Assembly: GCA_038127535.1 (NCBI GenBank)
Contig: JAYPHU010000010.1
Coordinates: 1 to 64,000, forward strand
DNA: 64,000 bases
Direction of reading: 5' to 3'
Source: JAYPHU01 sp038127535
GTDB lineage: Bacteria; Pseudomonadota; Alphaproteobacteria; Rhodospirillales; UBA2165
A model generated the notes under the pieces. It did no database searches and was not told where the DNA came from. It saw only the letters and a program-made list of their open reading frames with translations. This document shows, piece after piece, positions 9,933 to 19,385 of this stretch; position 1 is the stretch's first letter; every line of letters starts with the position of its first letter. The translations under genes and the position numbers were made by a program.

Positions 9933-10553
9933 ATGACATTTCCCGACCAAAAATTCTCCGATGCCGGCGCCTATTCAAAGGCCTATTTCGAGGCTTATGC
10001 AAAGGCCGCCGCCAGCGTCGATGGGGATAAGCTCTCTCAGGCGATAGACATTCTCAGCAAGACCTACGAGACCGGCGGAACGCTCTATGTCTGCGGCAAC
10101 GGCGGCTCGGCCTCTATCTCCAACCATCTGGCCTGTGACCATGGCAAACTATTGGCGACCGATACGGATCTGTTGCCCCGAGTGCATTCCCTCGCCGCCA
10201 ATGTGGAAGTGATCACCGCGATCGCCAACGACATCTCCTATGACGAGGTATTCGTGCATCAGCTGCGTCTCTCCGCCGGAGCGGGTGATGTGGTGATGAC
10301 GGTCAGCTCATCGGGCAATTCCGAAAACGTAGTGCGCGCCGGCCAATGGGGCCGGGACAATGGCCTTGAGGTGATTTCACTCACTGGGTTCGACGGCGGC
10401 CGCTCGGCGGACGTCGCCTCGGTCAATCTGCATGTGGACGGCGACAATTACGGCGTCATCGAAGATGTGCACCAGTCCCTCATGCACCTTATGGGCCAGT
10501 ACATGCGCCAGGTGCGCATGGACGAGGCGACCATCAAAGACCGTAAATTCTAG
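9933..10553 (+). CDS. SIS-domain phosphosugar isomerase, GmhA-like
   Basis: This 206-residue single SIS-domain protein has the sugar-phosphate motifs of sedoheptulose-7-phosphate isomerase: CGNGGSASISNHLACDH near residue 52 and the phosphate-binding SSSGNSENV near residue 123. GmhA converts sedoheptulose 7-phosphate to D-glycero-D-manno-heptose 7-phosphate for LPS core or surface heptose. The other heptose genes (HldE, GmhB, HldD) are not here, so the exact substrate is open. It is convergent with purH, only seven bases away, and sits just outside the large polysaccharide locus to which it could supply a precursor. Confidence 0.8.
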   Translation: MTFPDQKFSDAGAYSKAYFEAYAKAAASVDGDKLSQAIDILSKTYETGGTLYVCGNGGSASISNHLACDHGKLLATDTDLLPRVHSLAANVEVITAIANDISYDEVFVHQLRLSAGAGDVVMTVSSSGNSENVVRAGQWGRDNGLEVISLTGFDGGRSADVASVNLHVDGDNYGVIEDVHQSLMHLMGQYMRQVRMDEATIKDRKF

Positions 10554-10560
10554 TTATCTC

Positions 10561-12132
10561 TTAGTGCCGGAAGTGGCGCATGCCTGTAAAGACCATGGCC
10601 AGGCCCTTTTCGTCGGCCGCCGCTATCACCTCGTCATCACGGATGGAGCCGCCGGGCTGGATCACCGCCGTTGCACCAACCTCCGCCGCCGCCAATAGCC
10701 CGTCCGCGAACGGGAAAAACGCATCCGACGCAACCACGGAGCCCTGTGCCCAGTTTGTTACATCACCGGCCTTATCCGCCGCGTCTGCGGCCTTCCAGGC
10801 GGCGATACGGGATGAATTCACCCGACTCATCTGACCGGCGCCGACGCCCACCGTCATCCCGTTCTTGGCGTAAATGATGGCGTTGGATTTGACATGCTTG
10901 CCGACGGTGAAGGCGAACAGCAGGTCCTGCAATTCCTGTTCCGTTGGCTCCCGTTTGGTCACCACTTTCAAGTCCCCGTCGATGATCGCGGCGTCCCGCC
11001 CCTGGAACAGATAGCCGCCGGCCAATGTTCGTACCGTCGTACCACCGGACGTAGGGTCGGGCAGGCCGCCGGTTTCCAGCACCCGCAGATTTTTCTTGGC
11101 GGCGAAGATATCCTTGGCCGCCGCATCGATCTCCGGCGCGATCACCACCTCGGCAAACAGGTCCGCGACCTCCTTGGCGGTCTCCGCATCCAGGGTCCGG
11201 TTGAAGGCGATGATCCCGCCGAAGGCACTTTCCGTGTCGCAGGAGAGCGCGCGCCGGTAAGCCTCCTTAAGACTGTCCGCCACGGCGACACCGCACGGAT
11301 TGGCATGCTTGATGATGGCGCAGGCGGTGTCCTGAAACTCCGCCACTAGCTCAAACGCGGCGTCCGTGTCGTTCAGATTGTTGAAACTGAGCTCCTTGCC
11401 CTGAAGCTGGCTGGCCGTCGCGATGCCGGGGCGGTATTCACTATTGGTGTAAAACGCCGCCGATTGATGCGGGTTTTCGCCATAGCGCAGTTCCTGACGC
11501 AGCTCCCCGGCCATCACGATGCGTTCTGGAAATGGCTCATCCAAGACATCCGCAAACCATGACCCGATCGCTGCATCATAGGCGCCGGTGCGCCGGTAGG
11601 CCTTGGCCGCCATCTTCTTACGGAAGTCGAGAGAGGTCGCGCCGTCATTGGCGTCCAGTTCGCTTAACAGCGTCTCATAATCTTCAGGCTCCACAATCAC
11701 CGTGACCGAGGCATGGTTCTTTGACGCCGCCCGGATCATCGCCGGGCCGCCGATATCAATATTCTCGATGCAGGCGTCGTAGTCCGCACCCGAAGAAACG
11801 GTTTGTTCGAACGGGTAGAGGTTAACCACAATTAGATCGATGGGCGAGATGTCCTGCGCCGTCATCTGCTCCTCGTCGCTCTTATTGCCGCGCCGGGCCA
11901 GCAGGCCGCCATGCACTTTCGGGTGCAGGGTTTTAACCCGCCCATCCATAATCTCCGGAAACCCGGTATGGTCGGAGACGTCCTTGACCGCCACACCGGC
12001 GTCCCGCAAGGCGGCAGCCGATCCGCCGGTGGACAAAATCTCCACACCGCGCTTTTCCAGCGCCTGGCCCAAATCTACCAATCCCGACTTGTCGGAAACG
12101 GAAATGATGGCGCGGTGAATGGGGTCTGACAT
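10561..12132 (-). CDS. purH: Bifunctional AICAR formyltransferase / IMP cyclohydrolase
   Basis: A 523-residue protein performing the last two steps of IMP synthesis. The N-terminal IMP cyclohydrolase domain is marked by [44 protein letters not shown] and [16 protein letters not shown]. The C-terminal AICAR transformylase domain shows [32 protein letters not shown] and the late [15 protein letters not shown]. The ATG at 12132 is preferred over in-frame upstream codons because it begins the conserved sequence and follows a strong GGAGGA. The gene is complete, GC-rich and housekeeping-like. It lies downstream of the terminator closing the polysaccharide locus, so it is probably separately transcribed. 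Confidence 0.97.
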   Translation of the reverse strand: MSDPIHRAIISVSDKSGLVDLGQALEKRGVEILSTGGSAAALRDAGVAVKDVSDHTGFPEIMDGRVKTLHPKVHGGLLARRGNKSDEEQMTAQDISPIDLIVVNLYPFEQTVSSGADYDACIENIDIGGPAMIRAASKNHASVTVIVEPEDYETLLSELDANDGATSLDFRKKMAAKAYRRTGAYDAAIGSWFADVLDEPFPERIVMAGELRQELRYGENPHQSAAFYTNSEYRPGIATASQLQGKELSFNNLNDTDAAFELVAEFQDTACAIIKHANPCGVAVADSLKEAYRRALSCDTESAFGGIIAFNRTLDAETAKEVADLFAEVVIAPEIDAAAKDIFAAKKNLRVLETGGLPDPTSGGTTVRTLAGGYLFQGRDAAIIDGDLKVVTKREPTEQELQDLLFAFTVGKHVKSNAIIYAKNGMTVGVGAGQMSRVNSSRIAAWKAADAADKAGDVTNWAQGSVVASDAFFPFADGLLAAAEVGATAVIQPGGSIRDDEVIAAADEKGLAMVFTGMRHFRH

Positions 12133-12158
12133 GGGGTCCTCCGGGGAAACTTGGACGT

Positions 12159-12195
12159 AAAAAAGCCGCAGCCCGTATAGCAAACGGGGCGGCTT
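12159..12195 (-). terminator. Intrinsic terminator closing the polysaccharide locus
   Basis: Read on the minus strand, AAGCCGC pairs with GCGGCTT, with an inner CCCGT/ACGGG extension after a small bulge, and the stem is followed immediately by six T residues. It lies 37 bases past the stop of the CapD/WbpM-like gene and 27 bases before the purH start, so it would stop long transcripts from the polysaccharide operon entering purH. Confidence 0.75.
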
Positions 12196-12231
12196 CGAAC
12201 TACCCGGAAATTTCGGATTCTTGAGAGGGTG

Positions 12232-14139
12232 TTATTCGGCCACTTCAGCCGAGGTTACACCACCTGCGGCAGGCGCATATTCGGGAACCAGCGCACGCAA
12301 CAAGGGGATAATTTCAGCCGAATCGCCCGATTTTTCCGAATCGCGTAACGTATTCAGTTGGGATTTCAATGACTCCAGATCGGTTGACCTCGGCGCGGCG
12401 ATTAACACCCCATCCCGCGCCGTGGGCTGCGGGGATTCGGCGCCGTGGAGCACTTCTTCGAACAGCTTTTCGCCGGGCCGTGTGCCCGTGATGGTGATTT
12501 CGATATCCTTCTCCGGGCGCAGGCCCGCTAGCCGGATCATCTGCCGGGCGAGGTCCATGATCTTTATGGGCTCACCCATGTCCAAGACGTAAATCTTGCC
12601 CCCTTGCCGGCGTTCGTCCCTGCCGAGCGCCGAGGCCTGCAGCACCAATTCCACCGCCTCGCGGATGGTCATGAAATAGCGGGTCATATCGGGGTGAGTC
12701 ACCGTCAGTGGCCCGCCCTCCCGAAGCTGACTTCGGAACAGCTCGACGACAGAACCGGTGGATCCCAGCACGTTGCCGAACCGGACCGTGACAAAGCTGG
12801 TGTCCGTGTCGTCCTGATTTTGTAGATCCAGCGCTTGGCAATACTGCTCGGCAAGCCGCTTGCTCACCCCCATGACACTGGTCGGGTTTACCGCTTTATC
12901 CGTGGAAATCTGAACAAAGGTCTTCACCCGGTGGACGCGGGCCGCTTCGGCGACATTGATCGTGCCGAATACATTGGTCTCGATCCCTTCGCCCACATTG
13001 GCCTCAACCAGCGGCACGTGTTTCAGCGCCGCCGCATGGAACACCAGGTCAGGGGAATCCGCCCGCATAATGTCATCAATTCGATCAGCATCACGAACAT
13101 CGGCGATGAGCGCTTGCCGGGAGAGACTTGGATGACGCTTGCCCAGCTCCAGATCAATCCGGAACAGACCGTATTCAGAGTTCTCCACGAGCGTCATGTG
13201 GCTTGGGCTTAGGTCCGATACCTGGCGCACCAGCTCGCTGCCGATACTGCCGCCGGCGCCGGTGATCAGCACGCGCCGGCTTTTGATCAATCGCTCCATC
13301 GCCACCTTGTCCAGCTTGGCCTGCGGACGGCCCAGCAAGTCTTCTACATCAATCGGCTTGAGGTTCGGGCGGATATCGGCACCACTCTGAAAATCCGACA
13401 AAGAGGGTAGCCGCGCCACTGTGAGGCCCAGTTTTTCACCTACGGAGAGAATGGAGTCAATTTGGTCCGAGGTCAGCCGTTCCGCCGACAGGACCAGACG
13501 CTGCGGTTTTTCGTTTTTCTTGTTTAGCGCGGCGACGATCTCCGGCAACTGCTCAACCGTGCCCATGACCTCAACGCCGTGTATATCCCGACCCACCCGG
13601 CTCGGCGAGTTGGCAACCAGACCCACTACCCTGTAATTTGAATCCGAGCGGAACACATCCCGGATAAACAATTCCGCGCTGTCACCTGCGCCGATAAGGA
13701 GAATCGGTACACGAAGGTGAGCATCCCGCTCCATCTTTTGATCGAGCCGGCGGTCCTTGAACATTCGGTAGAGGAATCGGGGAGCGCCCAATAGCGCAAT
13801 CAGCACGAACCAATTGATAAACGGCAGGGATCGTGGCAAATCCTCCAGCCGGGTAAACGTAAACATAATGACCAGGAAGATCAGCACCACCAGGCTGGCC
13901 GCCTTGGTAATACTCAGCAGGTCATTGAGAGACGCGTACCGCCAAAGCCCTCGGTACGTGCGCATAAAGCGGAAGACCACCGCCGCCACCAGGGTGAATG
14001 CGAGCGTTCCCAGGTAAAGCTCTTCCTGAGGGTAAAACGCAAGATCCGTGCCAAGGCGCAAAAACAGCGACACGGCAAACGCAATAGCCGCCATCAGGAC
14101 ATCGTGCGCAAAGGCTACATTGGGTCGGTTAAACATCAT
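12232..14139 (-). CDS. Membrane-bound nucleotide-sugar 4,6-dehydratase (CapD/WbpM/FlaA1-like)
   Basis: A 635-residue protein of the usual WbpM/CapD length. Four hydrophobic segments fill residues 8-115, then a CoA-binding-like Rossmann region carries LIGAGDSAELFIRDVFR near residue 160. The extended-SDR catalytic domain starts at VLITGAGGSIGSELVRQ near residue 290. The active-site region reads STDKAVNPTSVMGVSKR, with Met in place of the SDR Tyr, which is typical of this family. These enzymes make UDP-4-keto-6-deoxy-GlcNAc, the precursor of QuiNAc, FucNAc and di-N-acetylbacillosamine, at the inner face of the membrane. It is the last gene of the long minus-strand locus, as wbpM often is, and would supply the neighbouring reductase and WbpL-like transferase. 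Two ATGs are adjacent at the start (14139 and 14136). Confidence 0.92.
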   Translation of the reverse strand: MMFNRPNVAFAHDVLMAAIAFAVSLFLRLGTDLAFYPQEELYLGTLAFTLVAAVVFRFMRTYRGLWRYASLNDLLSITKAASLVVLIFLVIMFTFTRLEDLPRSLPFINWFVLIALLGAPRFLYRMFKDRRLDQKMERDAHLRVPILLIGAGDSAELFIRDVFRSDSNYRVVGLVANSPSRVGRDIHGVEVMGTVEQLPEIVAALNKKNEKPQRLVLSAERLTSDQIDSILSVGEKLGLTVARLPSLSDFQSGADIRPNLKPIDVEDLLGRPQAKLDKVAMERLIKSRRVLITGAGGSIGSELVRQVSDLSPSHMTLVENSEYGLFRIDLELGKRHPSLSRQALIADVRDADRIDDIMRADSPDLVFHAAALKHVPLVEANVGEGIETNVFGTINVAEAARVHRVKTFVQISTDKAVNPTSVMGVSKRLAEQYCQALDLQNQDDTDTSFVTVRFGNVLGSTGSVVELFRSQLREGGPLTVTHPDMTRYFMTIREAVELVLQASALGRDERRQGGKIYVLDMGEPIKIMDLARQMIRLAGLRPEKDIEITITGTRPGEKLFEEVLHGAESPQPTARDGVLIAAPRSTDLESLKSQLNTLRDSEKSGDSAEIIPLLRALVPEYAPAAGGVTSAEVAE

Positions 14140-14162
14140 CGGGCCGTAGGCTAACTCTTTGT

Positions 14163-14185
14163 CCCCTCACGGAACCGTGGCGGGG
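14163..14185 (-). other. Hairpin in the leader of the CapD/WbpM-like gene
   Basis: CCCC-GC-CACG pairs with CGTG-A-GGGG around a GTTC tetraloop, about 24 bases before the start codon of the dehydratase. There is no T-run after it, so it is not a standard terminator. It could partly attenuate or protect the transcript. The 106-base gap holds nothing else recognised. Confidence 0.3.
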
Positions 14186-14245
14186 CTGCGGCCAACATAT
14201 CATATCCAGAATCAAGGGACAGCCCTTGGAAACGATTGCCGCCGA

Positions 14246-15202
14246 TCAGTGTGTATTTCGAAACCAATTAGCCGTCGCTTGAAGTCCATCAGCTACGGCA
14301 AACGGCGGATTCCAGCCAAAGGTACTGCGGAACTTGCTTCCATCCACTTGAAGCGAACCGGCTAATCGGTCCACTGCAGCCGACTTGCCCAGGCACATGG
14401 CCGCGAGTCGCAACAGCCCAACGGGAAAGCCGAAAACTTTTGACGGCACACCAAGCGCGTCGCTAATCCCCCGCGCCAGTGCCGGTGTGGACAGGTCGTC
14501 CCCGTCGCTCAGCAGATATGTCCCTGACACGGGGCCTTCATGGCCCACTACGGCCTCAATGGCCGACACCAGATTACCCACATACAAAAAGCTACGTTGA
14601 TTGACGATTTGACCCACGGGCAAGGGCCGCGATTTAGCGCAGGCCCGCAGCAGCGACAGAAAATTTCCTTTTACCGCGGGACCATACACCAGCGGCATCC
14701 GCAAGGTGACAAACTCCATATTGGACGCTTGTGCCAACTCGGCCAACCCCTTCTCCGCCTCCCATTTGGAGGTGCCGTAGGCATCCTCGGGAGCCGGAAC
14801 ATCCGTTTCGGAAAAAGGCCGGGCCGTCGTCCTCTCCCCGTTCACCTTGATACTGCTCAGAAACACAAATCGTTTGACCCCGGCATCTGACGCAGCTTTG
14901 GCCAGCGCCAGGGTCGCATTTCTGTTGGACAGCCGAAACGCCGCCAAGGGATCAGCCGTATAGTCTTTCATCACATGGACACGCGCCGCCAGATGGACGA
15001 CGGCATCCGCCCCGGTGACCGCTTGGGTCCAGTCTGCATCTTCTTGATCCGCCTGAACGTAATAGAGCGGAATATTTTCGGGACCGGCGCGAAGGCTCCT
15101 GTTCCGGCTGGTACCCGACAATGTATGCCCCGACTGGCGCAGATGGCCGCAGAGCGCTAGACCCACAAAGCCCGTTGCCCCGGTGATGAGAATCTTACTC
15201 AA
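14246..15202 (-). CDS. NAD-dependent epimerase/dehydratase (WbpV-like 4-reductase)
   Basis: A 318-residue extended SDR with the N-terminal NAD motif ITGATGFVG, a central serine strand (FLSSIKVNG) and the YxxxK pair in YGTSKWEAEK near residue 142. It resembles the WbpV/WbiG group that reduces the 4-keto product of WbpM to UDP-QuiNAc or UDP-FucNAc. Its position between WbpM-like and WbpL-like genes supports that role. It starts with TTG overlapping the upstream GT4 stop (TTGA), which suggests translational coupling. Another sugar epimerase activity cannot be excluded. Confidence 0.85.
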   Translation of the reverse strand: MSKILITGATGFVGLALCGHLRQSGHTLSGTSRNRSLRAGPENIPLYYVQADQEDADWTQAVTGADAVVHLAARVHVMKDYTADPLAAFRLSNRNATLALAKAASDAGVKRFVFLSSIKVNGERTTARPFSETDVPAPEDAYGTSKWEAEKGLAELAQASNMEFVTLRMPLVYGPAVKGNFLSLLRACAKSRPLPVGQIVNQRSFLYVGNLVSAIEAVVGHEGPVSGTYLLSDGDDLSTPALARGISDALGVPSKVFGFPVGLLRLAAMCLGKSAAVDRLAGSLQVDGSKFRSTFGWNPPFAVADGLQATANWFRNTH

Positions 15203-16422
15203 TGCCGGACAACCGTATCGAACACGACCATCATCTCCTTGGCCTGCGTTTCTCTGGAATGGAGTGGCGCGGCCTTCAACGAGGCCTCGGCATAAGCCTC
15301 GCGGCGGACGTCATCGTGATGCAGTGATTTCACCACTTCAGCCAAGGCGTCCGCATCGCCGGCAGGTGCCCAAGGCCCGGCGCGTCTTATACCCAACAAT
15401 TGGCTCGCTTCGCCTTCGGGTGAGACCAGCAGGACCGGCAGGCCCATGCCCATGGCCTCGAAAATCTTGGACGGCAGCACATCGGCAAACGCCGGCGAGT
15501 CCTTCAGATGGATTAGGGCGACGTTGCACAGGCTCCAGATCTCCGGCATCCGTTCTTTGGGCTGCGCTTCCCGGAATTGCACGTTGGTCAGTTTGCGCCG
15601 GGCGGCCTCGGTCATCAGCATCTCCCGCTCGGCCCCGGCGCCGACAAACAGGAATAGGATATCCGGCTCGTCAGAAAGTTTTTCCGCGGCGTCCAGAACA
15701 TTGATCAGCCCGTGCGCCATGCCGTGGGTGCCCAGATAGCCAACCACAAATTTGCCGCCAATCCCCCATTCCTCGGCCAGCGCCTGATCCCGGGGGCGAG
15801 GAGCATAGCGCGACAAATCCACGCCGTTCAGGACCACGTGGATTTTTCCCGCAGCAATCCCGCGGGATACCAAGTTATCCTTAAACGCATTGGTGAGCGC
15901 CGCCACCGCCGCCGAGCGCCGGTATAGAAACAGCTCGAATTTCTCCATCAAGCTCAGGAGCACGCCTTTCTTCATGGCGCCCACGGCAGAGATGGAATTC
16001 GGCCACAAATCACCCAACTCGAAGACGAAAGGCCGGCGGTGGCAAAGTCCCACGGCCCAACCAGCCATCGCCGCGAAAAACTGCGGCGACGTGGAGACGA
16101 CCACATCCGGCTTCGGCTGAAACAGGCCCGCGACGAACCCGGTCACCAGAAAACTCAAAAAGTCCAAAGATCGGCGAAGGACGCCTTGATTCGCGGCGAT
16201 GAAAGTCTTTACCCGCACCACCCTGATGCCCGACATGTCCTCGACCTGATGCCAGGCATTCCGGTAGCCGTCGAAGACCTTCCCTTGGGGGAAGTTCGGC
16301 GCACAGGTAATAACCGTCACCTCATGCCCCCACCGGGCCCAATAGACCGCCCGCTCGAACACGCGGGTCGCCGCCGCGTTTGTTTCCGGCGGAAAATTTT
16401 CCGTGAAGAAGAGAATTTTCAT
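15199..16422 (-). CDS. Glycosyltransferase family 4 (WbuB-like)
   Basis: A 407-residue GT-B enzyme. The N-terminal domain starts FFTENFPPETNAAATR, typical of WbuB/L-fucosamine-type GT4 proteins. The C-terminal nucleotide-sugar domain contains VGYLGTHGMAHGL and the retaining EX7E motif region in FEAMGMGLPVLLVSPEGE. It most likely adds an N-acetylated deoxyhexosamine to the lipid-linked glycan on the cytoplasmic side of the membrane. It overlaps the WbpV-like gene by four bases and follows the AroB-like gene by 24 bases. The sugar cannot be read from sequence. Confidence 0.88.
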   Translation of the reverse strand: MKILFFTENFPPETNAAATRVFERAVYWARWGHEVTVITCAPNFPQGKVFDGYRNAWHQVEDMSGIRVVRVKTFIAANQGVLRRSLDFLSFLVTGFVAGLFQPKPDVVVSTSPQFFAAMAGWAVGLCHRRPFVFELGDLWPNSISAVGAMKKGVLLSLMEKFELFLYRRSAAVAALTNAFKDNLVSRGIAAGKIHVVLNGVDLSRYAPRPRDQALAEEWGIGGKFVVGYLGTHGMAHGLINVLDAAEKLSDEPDILFLFVGAGAEREMLMTEAARRKLTNVQFREAQPKERMPEIWSLCNVALIHLKDSPAFADVLPSKIFEAMGMGLPVLLVSPEGEASQLLGIRRAGPWAPAGDADALAEVVKSLHHDDVRREAYAEASLKAAPLHSRETQAKEMMVVFDTVVRH

Positions 16423-16446
16423 GTCAGGGAAATGCCGGGTCCGGCA

Positions 16447-17520
16447 TCAGGATATTCGGGCGCCGGTCAGGTAGGCCGAACAAATCTCCGAGAACTCGGA
16501 ATCATTGGCTCGCTGCACTTTCTCCAGCACACCTTCTTGATCGGGGATGATGATCGTGACGCTGCCAGATCCCAGGTTCTTCTTGTCCTTGGAAATGGCG
16601 GCCAGGAATTCAGGCAATGGGACATCTGTTTTCTCAAACCCGGAAAAATTAGCCTTCAGGGTAGGATGCATTCGGTCAAAATGGGCCTCCGGCGCACGGC
16701 TGGTGCGCGCCGCAACGTAGTTTGCCATATCCATCCCGATGGTAACGCCGATACCATGAGGAATGCCGTAGTCGGTTGCCGCTTCAATGGCGTGGCCAAA
16801 CGTATGGCCGTAATTAAAGATATTGCGGGGACCCGTATCGAACTCGTCTGTCTCGATATAGGGGTGTTTGATCTCCAATGCGCGCCGGATGTAGTGATTC
16901 AGCACATCCCTGTCCGCCAACAATTTCCCGTAGTCGGCAGCCAGAGCGGCGAATGATGCCGGACCGTCAATGGCGTGCACCTTGAGTATCTCACCGATGC
17001 CGGAACGTAAGTCCACCTCATCCAGCGTGTCCAGGAAAGCCCCACAAATATGAACTTCGTCCGGCGGGGTGAACGTCCCGACAATATTTTTCGCGGCAGC
17101 GACGTTTATGGAACTTTTTGAGCCAATGCAGGAATCCGCCTGGGCCAGTAAAGTGGTCGGATAAAGCTGCCACCGGACACCCCGGAGGAGCGTAGCGGCC
17201 AGAAAACACGTAATGTCTTGAATGATGCCGCCGCCGATTGCGATTAACTGATGGTCCCGGCGAATACCATTGGCAACGAGATGGCCCACATACTCGGGCA
17301 TCTTCTCGAGTGATTTATTGTCCTCAGTGGCTTCAATTCGAAGGACCGAGTCGTGGGCCAATACGTTATCCAGCTCGTTTGCATAAAGCTCCGCCACATG
17401 GGTATCGATAATGAAGTGCGCACCGTCAAAAGATGCGGCGTTGAGCTTGGCGATTGCGTCAGGGTCGAAAACGGCCGTATAGGGCCCTTTGTGAGATTTC
17501 ACGACCAGGGACTCAGACAC
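16447..17520 (-). CDS. 3-dehydroquinate synthase-like sugar phosphate cyclase
   Basis: A 357-residue protein of the dehydroquinate synthase superfamily (NAD- and metal-dependent cyclases). It shows the NAD motif GGGIIQDITCFLAATLLRG near residue 97, PTTLLAQADSCIGSKSSIN where AroB has SSVGGKTGVN, and the metal site NYGHTFGHAIE near residue 240. The GSKSSIN substitution and the polysaccharide context argue against housekeeping AroB; EEVS/aminoDHQS-type cyclases vary at this loop. It probably makes a cyclitol or carbasugar precursor, or performs a related keto-sugar reaction. It starts with GTG and overlaps the stop of the SDR gene upstream by eight bases, so the two probably act in sequence. The substrate is unknown. 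Confidence 0.72.
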   Translation of the reverse strand: MSESLVVKSHKGPYTAVFDPDAIAKLNAASFDGAHFIIDTHVAELYANELDNVLAHDSVLRIEATEDNKSLEKMPEYVGHLVANGIRRDHQLIAIGGGIIQDITCFLAATLLRGVRWQLYPTTLLAQADSCIGSKSSINVAAAKNIVGTFTPPDEVHICGAFLDTLDEVDLRSGIGEILKVHAIDGPASFAALAADYGKLLADRDVLNHYIRRALEIKHPYIETDEFDTGPRNIFNYGHTFGHAIEAATDYGIPHGIGVTIGMDMANYVAARTSRAPEAHFDRMHPTLKANFSGFEKTDVPLPEFLAAISKDKKNLGSGSVTIIIPDQEGVLEKVQRANDSEFSEICSAYLTGARIS

Positions 17521-18238
17521 GGGTCATACCCCCATCTATGGCAATGTTTTGCCCGCTGATGAACGTGTTTTCCGGTCCGCCGAGCCAGAAAACAAATTCT
17601 GCCACCTCTTTGGGTTTCCCGAGCCGGCGCGCCGGAACAGCGTGAAGTAGGGCGTTGATTTGGTCATCATTGAGAACTGAACGGGTCATCTCGGTTTCAA
17701 TCACCCCGGGAGAAACACAGTTCGCCAAAATACCGAACTCTGTTACCTCGGCGGCCAAAGCGGCGGTCATACCTACCAAACCGAATTTGGACGTCGCGTA
17801 GGGCGCACGCAGTTCCTTGCCAATTTTGCTCCAGACCGAGGCAATATTGACGATCCGACCCCAACCTGCCGTTTTCATATGGGGAACCGCCGCCCGGCAA
17901 ATTCGAAAAGGAGCAGTCACATTGATGCGCTGGATTTCCTCAAAGTCCGTCGGATCAATCTCGGCAAAGGGTGATATCCGATTGATCCCCGCGCAGTTCA
18001 CGACCACGTCGGGCTTGAGCTCCTCTATTCTTCCGCACAACTGATCTACGTCCGACGACAACAAGAGATCCGCGGCAATCAACTCAACACCGCCGGGCAC
18101 TCTCCTCTCTGGACTCGATCCCACGCCGGTGACCTTGGCGCCGGCCTCGATAAAGTTTTCAGCTATAGCGTATCCGATCCCCCGGGTTGCGCCGGTGACC
18201 ACGACATTCTTACCGCTCCAAAAGTCGCTCGTCTTCAC
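17513..18238 (-). CDS. SDR-family oxidoreductase (FabG-like fold)
   Basis: A classical short-chain dehydrogenase of 241 residues with the NAD(P) motif TGATRGIGYAI, the NCAG strand motif, a catalytic Ser in NIASVWS, and the YATSK Tyr/Lys pair near residue 155. The C-terminus (ENTFISGQNIAIDGG) is typical. It overlaps the AroB-like cyclase gene by eight bases, so it probably reduces or oxidises the cyclase product. A fatty-acid role is unlikely in this context. Confidence 0.82.
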   Translation of the reverse strand: MKTSDFWSGKNVVVTGATRGIGYAIAENFIEAGAKVTGVGSSPERRVPGGVELIAADLLLSSDVDQLCGRIEELKPDVVVNCAGINRISPFAEIDPTDFEEIQRINVTAPFRICRAAVPHMKTAGWGRIVNIASVWSKIGKELRAPYATSKFGLVGMTAALAAEVTEFGILANCVSPGVIETEMTRSVLNDDQINALLHAVPARRLGKPKEVAEFVFWLGGPENTFISGQNIAIDGGMTRV

Positions 18239-18268
18239 TGTCTCACTATCCTCGAATTTTGCATACGA

Positions 18269-19297
18269 CTATCCACCGCTCTCGCCGGTTTGACGCGGAG
18301 ATTGTTTAAAGTAGAGCAGCAATACACACACAACTGCGCCGCCGGCGATAAGTCCACTGATGGGTGCGTAGGCCGATGTTATCGCCAATCCGATCAAAAC
18401 TATGTTCGCCACAGCCACGGAGGATGATACCCGGGCGTGGGACATGCCCTTAGCGACAGCCTGCTGATAGAAATGTTCCTTATGGGCTCGCCAGACAGCA
18501 TCTCCCCGAAGCGCTCGCCGGTATAGAGTAAGCGTCGAATCCGTCAGGAAGTATAGTGGCAGGATGAGTGCCGCTGCCCAGAGCCCGGACGCGGCCAGGT
18601 CAAGTAACAACCAACCCAGCAGAAACCCAAGAGGGACGCTCCCCGCATCGCCAAGAAAAATTTTTGCGGGAGCCCAATTGTAAAACAAAAATCCGAGCCC
18701 GCTGCCCGCCACCAGCACGCCGACATGCCCCACTGAAGAAGTCCGGCCCGACATCACCACAACAATGAAAAGACCGAGACCGATCGCCAGTGTTTCCACG
18801 CCGGCAATGCCATCGACTCCATCCATAAAATTGAACAAGTTGACGAACCATACCCAAAGAATTAACGCAGCTAGCGTATCGAGCCACGAGGGGAATAACC
18901 CCTGGAAAATCGGGTCTTGAAAAGGAACGATGGCGAGCACAAGGGCGGCGGCGGCAAATTGTACCGCCAAGCGCAAGGCCGGCGAGAGCCCCCGTATATC
19001 ATCATAGAAAGACACACCGGCTAAGATTATGACTGCCGCGCACAGGGCGGCCAAATCTTTCAAAACCATCGAAACGCCGGAACCTATAGCCCCGGCCCCC
19101 AGGACAATCAGGCCGAGAATGATTGCCGTAATCGGTCCGATCCCGCCCCCACGCGGCACAGGCGTGTCATGATTCGAACGGGCGTTCGGCACATCCATGA
19201 CATTGAATCTGTTCAGATGGGGAATAAGCCACTTTGTCAGGATGGCCGACGTCCCCATGGCGATAAAAAAAATGGCGGCTGGAGTAATCAAATCCAT
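18269..19297 (-). CDS. Polyprenyl-phosphate N-acetylhexosamine-1-phosphate transferase (MraY/WecA/WbpL family)
   Basis: A 342-residue polytopic membrane protein with about 10 hydrophobic segments and all family landmarks: PRGGGIG, the YDD of YDDIRGLSP near residue 100, NFMDGVDGIAG, the LGDAGSVPLGF motif, and an AHKEHFYQ cytoplasmic loop equivalent to the His-rich HxxH region. It transfers a HexNAc-1-phosphate onto undecaprenyl phosphate and so starts the repeat unit. With the WbpM- and WbpV-like genes it forms the usual initiation set, which suggests QuiNAc or FucNAc as first sugar. The ATG at 19297 is chosen over one six codons upstream because the first transmembrane segment begins there. 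Confidence 0.92.
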   Translation of the reverse strand: MDLITPAAIFFIAMGTSAILTKWLIPHLNRFNVMDVPNARSNHDTPVPRGGGIGPITAIILGLIVLGAGAIGSGVSMVLKDLAALCAAVIILAGVSFYDDIRGLSPALRLAVQFAAAALVLAIVPFQDPIFQGLFPSWLDTLAALILWVWFVNLFNFMDGVDGIAGVETLAIGLGLFIVVVMSGRTSSVGHVGVLVAGSGLGFLFYNWAPAKIFLGDAGSVPLGFLLGWLLLDLAASGLWAAALILPLYFLTDSTLTLYRRALRGDAVWRAHKEHFYQQAVAKGMSHARVSSSVAVANIVLIGLAITSAYAPISGLIAGGAVVCVLLLYFKQSPRQTGESGG

Positions 19298-19385
19298 ACC
19301 GCCTGTATATATCATCCGGTTATCAAATCAATCGGCCCGCTCGAGGACCACTCGGTGTAACGCTTCCACATAGCCGATGATCTGG

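Noticed and set aside
12133..12183. Longer purH reading frame starting upstream at 12183
   Set aside because: The extra 17 residues are not conserved-looking and overlap the terminator; ATG 12132 has GGAGGA.
16447..17520. Housekeeping 3-dehydroquinate synthase aroB
   Set aside because: The GGKTGVN loop is changed and the gene overlaps an SDR within a polysaccharide operon, with no aroK or other shikimate genes nearby.
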